A program made the translations under genes and the position numbers. Of a DNA stretch of 64,000 nucleotides, positions 39,165 through 51,037 are shown one piece after another. Each line of letters starts with the position of its first letter. Positions within the stretch are counted from its first letter, which is position 1. Source of the stretch: Brachyhypopomus gauderio (Eukaryota; Chordata; Actinopteri; Gymnotiformes; Hypopomidae); assembly GCF_052324685.1 (NCBI RefSeq), contig NW_027506913.1:496001-560000 (forward strand), read 5' to 3'. The notes below the pieces were generated by a model that was not told where the DNA came from, ran no database searches, and worked only from the letters and a program-made list of their open reading frames with translations.

Positions 39165-42100
39165 GTAAATTGCAAGAAGCTATCATTTAGAGTAAATCTA
39201 GTTCCATGTCATGATTTGCTGCTGTGAAAATAAATTACATCTACATCTATATTTCTGAGAAAGATTGTAGTTAAAGATGTAGTGTTAATAAAAACTGCAG
39301 TGCATAGACAACATTTCCAAAGAAGCAAGACTTTTCTATGCACTGTGCTTGCACATCTGAAACTGAGGCTTTATCTGAAATGTCGTATCCTTGGAAACTT
39401 TGTTTACTACACTGCAGTTGTATTCCATCTATGTCTACTGATATATTTCATAGGGTTCCCAAAGTGATTTAGATTTTATTCTCCCATTCCCCCAGTTCAC
39501 CTTGTTTAAACTACAATCTAGCGTTAAAAGTTTCCACTAGTACACATTTACACACTTTGTTGCCTCTTAGGTGCCATTTTGATTCTATATTGTTTAATCA
39601 CTAACTTAAAGCTTTGGATAACTCTTTAGTGCTTGGCTTCTGCAATTGCTGCTTGCAACTATGTTATAGTATGTTGCTTCTTAACGTTATGCGTAATCAC
39701 TCTGTGCTTTTCAAAGACAGAAATCATTTCAGTCATTTTGCTTTATGCAAGCAACAGCCGACAGTCCCTCTTTCCCATTCTTTCCTCTCCTCACTTCCCC
39801 TGCGTGATACAAACCAGTGACACACAGGCCGTACAACTAACTCAAAGCTTCAGCATTTAAAAAGCCTCTTCCTTCCCATGAGAGCATATGCATCATTTAT
39901 AGTCCGGCCTGAGCGCTTGAGTCCTTAAAGTTATCAGTGGCGTAGGGGAACGAGCTCAATAAAACACGTCAGTCGCCCTGAAACGAATGATTCTTTTAAA
40001 TAGGCCGACAAATATCCATCTCCGTCAGAGATCAGTCTGACGCAGAGGCTTTAAAATTCCAAAGAGTTTAATAGCTTCGTGCCGTTCCCTCAGTATAAAG
40101 TGGCACCTAGTTTATAGTCAGGACCCGCAACCTCGGGGCAGCCGTGGACCCGTGGCGACTTTTCGTTCAGTGGAACATAGCAGGTTGTCATGCGCGCGAC
40201 TGTCCGCTTTATTTGGAGTCACCAATTGCGCGTGATCAGAACCTGCTATTGAAGATAAGGTTAAGGGCTTTGTCGATAAAAAAAATAATGCGCATCCTAT
40301 ACACTGGGAACAACCGGTATGCTATATCGCTGCATAGCACAGCGTAATCTCGGATTTCTGCCAACCCCTCAAAGGGTGGGGCGGTGCTTTGCTTTATTTC
40401 ACTTGAGGCTTATTTTGATTGGTTGCCGTACAAAGCTTGCTGTTATACCATAAGCCACATTTGTGGCCGCAGTTTTTAATTGTGGGTGGTTCCCTTTTTT
40501 TAACCCATGTTTGTGGATGATAGCATTAAAGTCAATTGTAAAATAAAATGCATTGCAGGTCACGCCACATCATTATCCTCTTCAAAAAAATCATTTTAGA
40601 GGATACTTTGAAGCAATATGAATAAGTGAAGCATAAACCTATCAACGCTGACCTTGTCAAAACTGGTCTGTTTCCTACACTATACATTTTTGCGGGAATT
40701 GCTAGAATTTGAAAAAATCTGATCTGTCTTGCAAAAAAAGTTATGAAAATTTCTTGGTTGAGCCTAAATGTAAATAAAAAAATCACATGTATTACCTTAT
40801 TTTATCATTATTTCCTTCACTTAGATACATGCTAGGTAAAAGTGGCATAATAAGCATTAAATTATTAAATTAAATTATTATACAATTATTATACACTTGG
40901 CAAGACTTTTGCAAGACATGTGAACTTGTAGGCCTACCATTAACAAAAAATGTCTAAAATCTTTATAATGTTGTTAAGCGTTTACACGAATACAGAAAAT
41001 CGCATTATTCTCTTAGCACTTAAAGAAAATTGCCCCGGACTCCATGTCAGTTACCTGACATCGATTCTCAAGACTGTAAAAACGGGTTGGGTGGGGGCTT
41101 CAGGTGTTGCGTAAGCGTAGCGCTTTTTTATGGTAGTGACAGCCGATGAAACCAGAATAATTACATGATGCATGCTTCAGTCCGGCCCCACTCCTCCCCC
41201 GGCTCCAAGAGCGCAAAGTGTTATATGCGGTGTTCAGTCGTTGAGGAACAGAACATTGCTGAAAACTAATACGTGCATATTGCAAAGACAGTCCATCCAT
41301 CTCTATCGCCTGTCAGTGCGTCATGACGTTGCCTTTATAGTCGTAGCGTTTTGCGCTTTGTGGTTGCGGATTGGATGTGTGTGGGCGAGCAAGCGTTAGG
41401 GCGCAATAATATTTAGCCATTTTACATTTGTGATTATGTAAGCAACATTGAGAAACTACACAAACACGGCTGCAGATGGTCGCGTAATTAATAACGGTGA
41501 ATAGTTAGGCTATTTAAACCACAGTGTTATAAGCAGAGTTTGGGTTGGGAGTGAGTGAATGAGGTGTAAGTGAGTAAGTGAAGTAAGGCGTAAATAGAAA
41601 AACCAGAGGCGAATGGATGATGCTCCAGACCTGTTTTCGGAATTTAATAAGAGATGAGGCGTACATTTTGTGGACAAATGGAACATATGGAATTAACATG
41701 CTCTTTAAAGCTATCTATATTGCTGAAGGATTTATTTGTCGGCTAAATGGTAGTTAATCCGATGCAGTCAGAGAGAGAGAGAGAGAGGGAGGGAGAGGGA
41801 TATGATATGATATGATATGCTATGATTTGGGTTCAGAATCTGAAATTATTGACTGTTTAAGATTGCGTCAAGATTTTTCATGATTGATAAATCTCATAAT
41901 AATGCATTTGAACACTTTGTAGTGTGGTAAACTGGGTCCTACAAACTAATTTGACAAAAACACTAACTGCTAACCTTTCTGAAGGGTCAGACGGTAGTGA
42001 CAAACCAGTTAGAAAACCCCCTGCCATGTATGCTAGTGTATGCAGGCTAGAGAGAATAATATTTTGAGCCTTTACCGCCATCTCGTGGTCGCCACTGTTT

Positions 42101-42380
42101 TTTCATTTATTTTTTTTATTTTCATTTTGACGACGCGCCTCCGGATGCTACGTAGACACTTCCGTTGCTTCTCCCGTCTCTTGGTAACGTATATAAACAG
42201 ATGGCGCTCCTGTCGAGGTTGATACGTTATTCATAAGAGTTTTTAAAGCTGAGACTTTATTTGGTGACCTTCAAGAACGCAAATAGCTCAGTTCTTTAAC
42301 CTTTTTAAAGCTGTATTGATAACTACTAGCTAGCTCCCAGACAACGTAAGACGCAAATGTGTTGAACCTAGTTTTGCATA

Positions 42381-45300
42381 ATGGGCGACGGACACGTTCA
42401 CACTACTCTTGCATACACAAAAAGTCCCAAAACATCCAGAAGAACTTCTTTCCAGGTATGACGTTTCTGTGGAAACCCGTGTCAGCTAACGTTAGTCATT
42501 ATTTAAAGTTTAAACTCGTGTTGACCTTATAAATGCAGGAAGAGCTAGAGTCAGCGGTGTCTGCGAGGGCTAGTCGACATAAACCAACGGACAGTAACGC
42601 CTATCTTGATGATTTTGATGAAGATGAAGATGGTAAGTGGGAATTGTAATTAATACATAAAACATTAAGTGTTTGATATTGATACATCTGTCAACACACT
42701 ATTTGTTAGGAGTCCCACACATGAACAGTCAGGCAGACAGAAGAGGCAAAACAAGTTATACATTTTTTCATTATTATGAATGGATGTGTAGAGAAATATG
42801 AACAATGCGTGCTGTGTGCATTTGGCCCTGCTAAATATTTCTTTGCAGACATACTCAGTGAACTCCTTAAGACAAGGAGAAAGAAGATTGACATGTTTAA
42901 GTCTGGAAAATCGAAAGCTAAGATGAATGACTTCCATCTGTCAGACGATGAGGAGGAAAACATCAGACCTAAAAAAGTCTCCTTTATGAAGACCAAAAGG
43001 AAAAGCTCACCTGTGCAAGATGCTCTATTTGACTCAGGGAAAACAGACACCACCGGTGGTGCAGAGAGCCCAGGATCTTTCGATTCCTATCACGGCTGTA
43101 ACACTGCACTAAGTACGCAAGAGCTACTGACTCCAGACAAAGAGCAGCAAGATGCACCATTTGCCTCACAGACTGAATCACAAGCAGCATTGAAAAACCA
43201 GTTGGAGTCACCCCTAGGAAGGAAGAACCAATTGGAGTCACCTATGTCTCGGAAGAGCCTATCAGAATCTCCCTTGCCTCTGAATTCGGAGAACAGCCAG
43301 TGGGAGCACCCGCTGCACTTGCTGTCGGAGGGTTTGCAGTTGGACAACCCGCTGCCCTTACCCTCGGACACTCCTCCAGTGGTGGTCAGAGGGAATGGGG
43401 GGTCTCCTATTCCTCAGCCCAGAGAAAGGAGCACCAGGCAAATGTCCCCGAGAGGTCAGAACCAAGCAGTTAAAATGTTGCAGTATTAGGTGCTGATGTC
43501 TGTAAAGTATCTTATGATGTGGCCTAGTGGTAGTACAAGATGGCAGCAAACTGCCAATAATACATCTGTGTATTGAAAATGTACAGAGAGCTCTTATGTG
43601 AGGCTTATCCTTGGATTTCAATTTCATTCAAAATGCACTATAAATGTTAAGCATAATAGACTAAGAAAAAAACAATGTATTTTCACTTGACACAAAGGCA
43701 AGATTCAGGAGACATGCCCAAGACCCCTTTGGGATCTAAACACAATTTATGTCTATTTATGTCACAGTGTGAGCATAATATAGTGTTATAGTGTTAAATA
43801 GTTTTATATAGTTTTGTGACTAATTGATGATATTATAGAATGGCATTAGCCAATATGTGGCCTAATACAAATGAGTCATTCCAACAGTGAAAAATATCAT
43901 GTAAAGGACGATTTTGGTGCTTGCAGGTATCCCTGAGGGGAAGCCTCCAAGGCCAGTGCCCAGGCAGAAGGTCCCGCACATGGACGGCAATGTCTGTGAT
44001 GAAGGGGACGGGCCAGCAGAAACACTGTTTAGTAAAGCGGCTCCCTCTTCTACGTCCATTACCCTGTGGCCTAATGAGAGAGCCTCTGCCTTGTTGCCGT
44101 TCTCAGAGTCAGCGTGGGCTTCTGGGAGCGACTATGTTCAGGTGAATGGAAGAACCACCTGTTTCATTCTGGGGTGGTTGTGTTGACATATTGAATGCTT
44201 TTAATGTCTGAGAATGTCCTGGATATTTGACTTGGAATGAGAATGTGGTTGGGTGCCTTAGCTGTCCTGAGGCCATATAGGCCTAGTGGGTTTACAATTC
44301 AGATATCTACACCCTCAAATTGTAAATTAGTCATATTATGGGTATTCATGGATATTTCCCCAACATTCTTTAATATTTTGTTGCTGTTGGCCACAGTGTG
44401 AAGATGATCATCATGCAGTGCTCAATAAGGCCAGCATGTCCTCATCCTCGGTACAACAGCAGAGGTCTGAAGCCACTAACAGCTCACTGCTGGGCCCTCG
44501 TGAGTGGGAAGAGATTACTGACCCCCCCACCCCCAGGCTTTGTGGTTCGCCTCACTCTGGCTCTCTCTTACTCTCCAAATTGCTACTCAAGTCACTGCAT
44601 GTCACACTGGATAATGAATGCCTGCTTCCTGTCGTTCTGAATTACCATATCAAGCCATCACATATTAGATTTGTTGGCGTACCGTTATATAACCTAGTTT
44701 GTCAGTGCTTTCTCTCTTTATCTTCTAAAGTAGATTGGTCAGGATTGGAACAGGACAAGAAAGAAGATTCCATGCCCTTTAAAGAATATCAGGTTTGTTT
44801 TCTTGAAGGTTTCTCTATCTTTCTCTATGCTTTCCCAGCTATCTTACATTTTAGTAAAACAGCATCTCTGAAATGTGGATACACTTTAATTGCTATCAGA
44901 TGATACAGCATAGTAGACAGGCAACACTGTTAGTTAAAACTACACTGCTCCACTCACATATTTAAACTCTTATTTCAACCAGGAAGGTTGTCCCAATACC
45001 CCTCACCTAACAGCAAGCAGACAAAGTGAAATTAGGATCAATTCACAAAACAGGTGTGTTTATGTACTTTCTTAAAACAAACACTTTCTTAAAATCAAAC
45101 ACTTGGAGCACTGATTCAAAATCTCTTTTGAGTTGCAGACCTCCAAGTTCCCGACCACTTAGCTCCCGGAAGTCAAAGAATACGCCTTACACAGCAGAAT
45201 CCAGATATTTGGGAACTTTGAAGATTTTAGACCAGAAGATGACTTTAGAAGGGACCCAGCCAAATGCTGCTGATTCTCTGAGGGCAGCCGTCTACCAGGT

Positions 45301-47375
45301 TGGCCTGAAACACTGATTTCCTCAGCAATTCCTCTAGCCCGGTGCTTGTAAGTTATATTCTGGTTTTCCATCAGGACTGGCTAAGGAAGAAACAGGAGGA
45401 ACTCCAAGCAACCCTGAGGGTGAAAAAGCAAGAAGAAAAACTGAAGCAAGACAAAAAGACAGAGGTATTGTCATCATGAAGATTTCCAGTAGGTTGCAAG
45501 ATGATGATCAAAAGGGACTTTTCATGTAGTTGTAGACTATAGTCATTAATAGTTCACTATAGCAAAATATAGCACAATGACATATGTTAATCCAAGGATG
45601 TTAATCCAACGGTTTTAAAGCACTGGATTTGTGGTATTGAAATAAGTTCAAGATGGTCCTAATTGTACTCAAACATTTGTGTTTCACTATGGAATTTCGA
45701 AAATGCACAACGTCTTCCGCCTTCAGGACGAGTCCAGCAAAAAAGTGGATGCGGAGGCATCGTATGAGGCCTGGAAGAAGAAGAAGTGCATGGACATGAG
45801 GGGTAAGCTGAGGGAGAAGGAGGAGGCGCTGAAAAAACAGCAAAGAGAAGCTTCCGAGAAAGAGGAGAAGAAAGAGACAGCAAAGAAGGCAAGTGAGAAG
45901 AAGAGAGTGCAGCATACCATCTGCCTCTAAAATTCTTTGCCATTCAAGTCGCAGCAGATTGATGTTTTGGTGTCATTAACTGTTGAATCGTTCGGACGGT
46001 CGTCAAGCCGTTTAGAAGATTCGTTAAGGCAAGGTGGAGGACGTTCACCGATGGGCGTGCTGCATTCAGCAGCTGCAGCGGTTTCTGTGCGAGCCTGTCG
46101 TGTGTGCGTTTTGTCTCACTTCAGGTTTTTGAGAAGTGGAAAGAGGAACATGACGATCTTCTACGAGAGCAGCTCAGAAAGCAAGTGCAGGCAGAGGCCA
46201 GGCTGCAGGAGAAAAAGGTCAAGGATGAAGAGGAGAGGAAACGAGAATGCAGCTCCTCCTTCAGTCAGTGGTGAGTTAAATCTACTCCTCCAGGCTGGGG
46301 TCCATATTGCATCAATGTTGCCTTTACCATGTTGATATTACAGAGGCCTGCTAGTGGGTCAACCCATCCAATCACAGTTTTCGTGATGGTTCTTTAGTTT
46401 CCTTGATGGCCTCAGATGGTCCTTACAAGTGTTTGGCACAGCATTCACACGTTCCAGCAAATGGCTTGGCCAAAATTATGCCAAGTGATCTTTAAGCATG
46501 ACTCATCGCAGGTTCTGTTTTTTTGTAATATATTGTAAGGCATTGTGTAATCACAGCATATCATAGCAAAAATAATCCCAGTGAAGTGTCGTCTACATAT
46601 TGCAACTTTAGTACTAAGCAGGGACATATATTTACATGTGTAGTGTTTAACAGATGCTCGAGAGCAATTTACATATTAATAAGTATTATACTACGTGTGT
46701 TCCCTTGGGAATCAGTCCCATGACCTTGGTGTTGCTAGCAGCTAGCTCTACCAAGTGAGCTATAATGCATATAGATTATAGGCCAAATTATAACTGCATA
46801 TAGATTATGGGCCAATTATAACTCCTCCATTTTGCAGTTAATCTCCGTCACCTGTGTCTTAATGGTTTCTGGATATCCCAGTGTGTAAAAGCCATGCGTT
46901 GCTTGGGAGTGATGCTAGCTGCTGTTGCTAAACCTTCAACCAGGAGCGAGAGGAAGAAGGAAGCCATCCTAGAAAAGGCGAGGGTGGAACGCAGGAGGCA
47001 GGAGGTGGAGGCGGTGGAGGAGAAATACGAGAAGGAGGAGCGGGAGAAGGAGGCCTCGGAGACATATGAAAGATGGCTGGTATGTGCACCGCTGCGCGTT
47101 AGGGACAGTAAACATGGGTGTCATGCAACGTACCACATGTTCTGGAAGTTTTTGCGTTTCCTTGAATCGATCGCATAAACACCTGAGAGGTCAGGAGCGA
47201 TGTGTGTGTGTGTGTGTGTGTGTTTGTATGTGTGTGTTGCTGTCTTCTTTCACAGAGGAGAAAAGAGCTTCTACAGAAGCGAGAGAGACACGATAAAAAG
47301 ATCAGAGCCATCGTTCAAGAGGAGACCCCCCCACCATGGAGCCCCCCCGGCAGAACCGTTCCCTTTGGTAAATGA
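42381..47375 (+). CDS. map9: Microtubule-associated protein 9 (ASAP) (13 coding exons, 679 aa)
   Basis: This is a spindle- and axoneme-associated microtubule-binding protein. Exons: 42381-42455, 42539-42632, 42849-43454, 43927-44141, 44397-44499, 44731-44792, 44983-45053, 45139-45298, 45375-45464, 45727-45888, 46125-46270, 46944-47079, 47256-47375. They join in frame to 2040 nt. Conserved family blocks are TTLAYTKSPK (8-17), MNDFHLSDDEE (82-92), YLGTLKILDQK in exon 8, a Lys/Glu-rich coiled coil from about residue 463 to 660 with repeated FEKWK/YERWL motifs, and the C-terminal PPWSPPGRTV (666-675). The central region (about 100-400) is poorly conserved, so exons 4-7 rest on splice phase and are less certain. 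The intron after exon 10 uses a GC donor. Human MAP9 is 647 aa. A poly(A) signal AATAAA lies at 47824-47829. The gene is divergent from gucy1a1. Confidence 0.92.
43193..43282 (+). repeat. map9: 30-bp in-frame tandem repeat in map9 exon 3
   Basis: Three units at 43193, 43223 and 43253 encode KNQLESPLGR, KNQLESPMSR and KSLSESPLPL. They add serine-proline motifs to the poorly conserved central region. Confidence 0.85.
45889..46124 (+). other. map9: GC-AG intron in map9 (intron 10)
   Basis: Exon 10 ends GCAAAGAAG followed by gcaagt, the optimal context for a rare GC donor. The acceptor is a pyrimidine stretch ending ttcag at 46124. Joining here keeps phase 0 into VFEKWKEEH, which matches the family coiled coil. 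The nearest GT donor (gtgaga at 45893) would shift the frame and meet a stop at once. Reading on through the intron gives a stop at 45928. Confidence 0.8.
46640..46770 (-). mobile_element. tRNA-derived SINE in map9 intron 11
   Basis: Read on the minus strand, tagctcacttggtagagc is an A-box region and ggtcatgggactgattccc a B-box-like region, resembling a tRNA-Ala-type head. They are followed by a LINE-like tail (aattgctctcgagcatctg). The anticodon stem is eroded and the element lies in an intron, so it is not a working tRNA gene. Confidence 0.65.
47200..47223. repeat. (TG)n microsatellite in map9 intron 12
   Basis: A short TG tract 33 bp before the last map9 exon (acceptor at 47255). Confidence 0.9.
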
Positions 47376-47823
47376 CCGCCGTCTTATGGACATCACCACT
47401 ATATCTGCACAGTGACTGATGCTTTAGGCTGATCTGAAATCAGCCCCTGTGATCAATAACAGGAGTTTGTCCACCTGTCCAGTGGAATTGGGATTTGTTG
47501 TATCATGGTTACGTGTCTCTGAACGGCAGCTTTCTGTGACATCATTCTTGGATATTCAAACGTTGTTCCTTGCTGTATATAAACCTCATTCAATACGATT
47601 TATAAAGCTCTGTATCATGCTAACTTATGGAGATTGAAACTGTATTGGCTGTCTACAATGTACCGTGGCATGAACTGTGTTGTCCTATGGTTGATTTTGA
47701 TTTGTTAATTGTTGTCTTTTGTCAACGTATCACTACGGTGATCTGGACTAGTCATTACCATTTCCTTTACATGCATCGGTTTGTCTCTGGTTGGCGTCAA
47801 AATCTGTCACACTGTATGAATAG

Positions 47824-47829
47824 AATAAA
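47824..47829 (+). terminator. map9: Likely map9 polyadenylation signal
   Basis: A canonical AATAAA lies 449 bp after the map9 stop codon; it is the first good match I saw on this strand downstream. Confidence 0.55.
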
Positions 47830-48852
47830 AGAAATCTCGTTTGGCTCTAGTTCTGAAATTCTTCTCTGACTCTATGACATCAACGTGTTACACAGCGGAG
47901 AATGTACACCAGTGCTCGCCTGTAGTAAAATAATATGTACCTCATTTGTTCAAAACGATGAAAAGTGTCGCTAAACTGCAACAGGCTAAATGATGAAATA
48001 ACAGAAACATGTCTGTGAGGCGGTCAGGTGAAAGCAGTGTGGTTTGCAGCACGGTTCATGGCTAAGCCTCCTGGCCTGCAGGATTGCCGGTATGGCCTCA
48101 CTAAAAGCACAAGGCAGTGGTGCCTTGTGGGCTGGTTCTTGGTCTATGTGGTCAGCTGTGTTACTAGTGTTCATAACAAACACTGCATCAAAAACTTGGC
48201 TGTCCAAAGTTCAATGGGGGTTTTGAGTAGGTGTATCGAACTCTGCCAACTTTTGTTGACTGCATTTGTATGGCACAGTAGCTGCAAATATGTTTCGGTC
48301 TTTTTGACATTTGTCCACTGGATGGCAGCACAATAAATCAGGGAGTGTTTGCCTAATTCCAGTTTTTGTGAGTACTGTCCCTATCCCTAATGCAGGTTTT
48401 CCCATTGCTAAAGTTAGAGGTCAGTGCAAGCAACCTGTTTCTTTCTGAGACTCTGTGTCCCTTATTCCATTACTAATGCCTTGAGTGAATTCTTCCATGT
48501 GCACTCAACAGGGAAAATAAATCATGATTATGTCAATCAGTACTTCATAACAAAAGCAGTTAAGATCTTGAAACATGAAGAGATTTGTGTCTACATCAGT
48601 CCCACTGACAGAAACACAATATCAGTTTCAGTGAGATACTGCCACTGCCTGTTGTTTTTGTTCTTTATTTGCCTTCCATTGATCGGAAACATGAAATAGG
48701 AATGTGATCGAGGTGATTGATAACAAAAGACTCAGAATGGCTACAAGGATCTGGGCAATTTTTCTGACAACAAACTGCATGCGAGAATGCACATGCACGC
48801 TGAATTTTACATAGTTGTGCACGCTGCACTCACAAAGAGTGACAACATGTGT

Positions 48853-48893
48853 TGCGAAAAGCGCTATACAAATAAACTTTGATTTGATTTGAA
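48853..48893 (+). repeat. Retroposon 3' tail fragment
   Basis: The segment gcgaaaagcgctatacaaat followed by aaactttgatttgatttga is the familiar tail of a fish retroposon ending in a short TTTGA-type repeat. No head was recognised upstream. Confidence 0.5.
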
Positions 48894-49010
48894 GAGTATA
48901 ATACCCTTTTATCTTGTTCTGATCTCATTCTGCAGACTTAAAAAAGACTGCCACTGTGGATGACCCATTCCATATCTTACACCAGGGTTACCAAGGTCCA
49001 CTCTGCATGC

Positions 49011-49072
49011 TCTGTAGGACTTAGGTGTAGGGGTTAGCCCACTCTGTAGGGCTTAGGTGTAGGGGTTAGTCC
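49011..49072. repeat. 33-bp tandem duplication
   Basis: Two near-identical copies containing cttaggtgtaggggttag, in the map9-npy2r interval. Confidence 0.85.
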
Positions 49073-50332
49073 CATCCTGGCTCTAGTAATGAAGGCACTG
49101 ACTGGCAGGATCAAGTGTGTTGGATTAATACTGGCAGAGAACATCTGCAGGGTGACACATCTCCAGAAATGGAGGTGGTCAGCGTTCATGCTACACCTGT
49201 ATCTAAAGCAAGGATGGTTCTTCTAAGCAGCTGCTGTCAGGTGGGCTTTTTCGCTGCCTTCAGTGCAGGGTGGGTCGTTGAAGATCCATGTGGATAGCCT
49301 ACTTACAACTGGCCTCCTTTATCAGTGGCCCCCGCTGAGACTTCACTCGCATGTTGGCATTTTCCCAGGGCCCTGTTGGACTGTTTTAACTATGTGTTTA
49401 ATGTGATTTAATTACATGTTTTACAAATCCTTTATTACTGTTAATTATCATTTGTAATTGGCCAACCTTGAATGTGAAAGTGTTCTGTTTGGTGGTGGAA
49501 GCAGCTATTTTAAGCAAAATTTCCAGTACTTCACAAATCACAGCAGGACTGTGGGTGATAGTGGGTCCAGCATATATTGTAGTGGCAGAGTTGTCTTGAG
49601 TGCACAATATGACATATAGTGTTACATTAATGCTCTTGTGAGGTTGTTTCATGTCCCGCACCCTTCATATTGGGTACGAGAGGGAGGGTTGGCAAAAATT
49701 ATTGAGACGTGTACCTGAAATGCTTGTTAATATTTGTAAACTGGCATTGTGACAGGGACTTCATAGCCGACATCAAAACCAGATGCAATATGATACGCTG
49801 GTGATCCCACCAGGATCAAAATGCAGAAAACAATGTGCCAATTACAATGTGGCATGAAACATCAGTAATCATATGATGCTATGTGGTAGTTCACTGATAC
49901 GTTTACTTTTTTTGTGATACAGCTCAACAACCTAGTTCATTTGATGCAACATATAATGAGGTATATGTATATAATGTATTTATAATGTAGTATAAGGGGG
50001 AGTGATCCAACGTCATAATTCTCAAACCTGATGCTCCAGAACGTGAGGCACAGGTGTGCTATTTCTGTTATTTTATATAGCACTGCATCGTCAGTTTGGG
50101 CAAAATTATGCACATGCGGCTAAATTGCACGTGACCTTCGGACATGCCTTTGTGGCTTTGAGCCATGTCGCATCAGTTGATGTAGGTCGTTGTGCATCAG
50201 CAATGGAAAACAGGTCCCCAGAAATGGTCTACAATGTCCTGTCAGACATTTCTGAGATGATAAATTTGAATTGATTAGAGGAGGCTTGAAAAACATTGAC
50301 TTTAGTCAGTCTTGTGTCATTGATGTAATGGC

Positions 50333-50336
<4 letters not shown>

Positions 50337-50402
<66 letters not shown>
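50337..50402. repeat. (GT)33 microsatellite
   Basis: 66 bp of pure GT, about 640 bp downstream of the npy2r stop. Confidence 0.95.
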
Positions 50403-50404
<2 letters not shown>

Positions 50405-51037
50405 ATGCGCACGTGCATGTCCAACAATGTCAATGCTTTACTCTTGAAATAAAAATTAATTTCAATCCATTCACTTATTTTACATTTCCATGTGAAACCC
50501 ATGCTTTTCAATAGTCTTGTCATATGTATTATGTCAGCATGTCTTATCTGAACAGTCTTTCTGCCTGTTCCCTTCTGTGACAATTAGATCAAATGATGCA
50601 GTGCAGGTGCGTCCGTTTGACAGCCAAGCATCTGTCACATCCCTGCATGTATTTATTTATTTATTTGTATTTTAATCTCATGAATCTGCTATATTTATAA
50701 ATGTTCATTCTTTATCATTACCTTTTAATAACATGAGGCTAATGCAATGCATTTTAGAGACAAATTGAGCTGAGGGACATATAACAAGACATCCTATTCT
50801 CACAATGCTTTGGAGTCCACGTTGCCATAACACTATACACCATAATAAAGTAGGGCCAATGGGGCCAATAAGAAGACCTCCTGTGTTTAGTCCATTTGCA
50901 TCTTTAAAGCCTGATGATGGGCACCGCATGTACAGAGGTTTATGTCTTTAGATCTGCTAAATAATTCATTAATACAGTCTTTGGTGATGCAGTCTACTAC
51001 CCTTATAGCTTTGTATGGGTTCTAGAGCAGAGACACA

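Larger units (their letters stand above)
30705..42380. other. Gene-free interval between divergent gucy1a1 and map9
   Basis: About 11.7 kb holding five simple repeats, a G-rich repeat near 32100 and one LINE-tail fragment. The short open frames here show no protein family I recognise. Both promoters must lie at its ends; untranslated first exons cannot be excluded. Confidence 0.65.
47376..51037. other. Interval between map9 and npy2r (tail to tail)
   Basis: Holds the 3' UTRs of both genes, a retroposon tail, a 33-bp duplication and (GT)33. Both genes point into it. No further gene was recognised. Confidence 0.7.

Noticed and set aside
44418-44903. 161-codon open frame across map9 exons 5 and 6
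   Set aside because: It is out of frame with the map9 reading frame; splice sites and phase support two short exons (44397-44499, 44731-44792).
46699-46760. Possible tRNA gene
   Set aside because: A- and B-box-like sequences are present, but the stems are eroded and a LINE-like tail follows; it is a SINE head.
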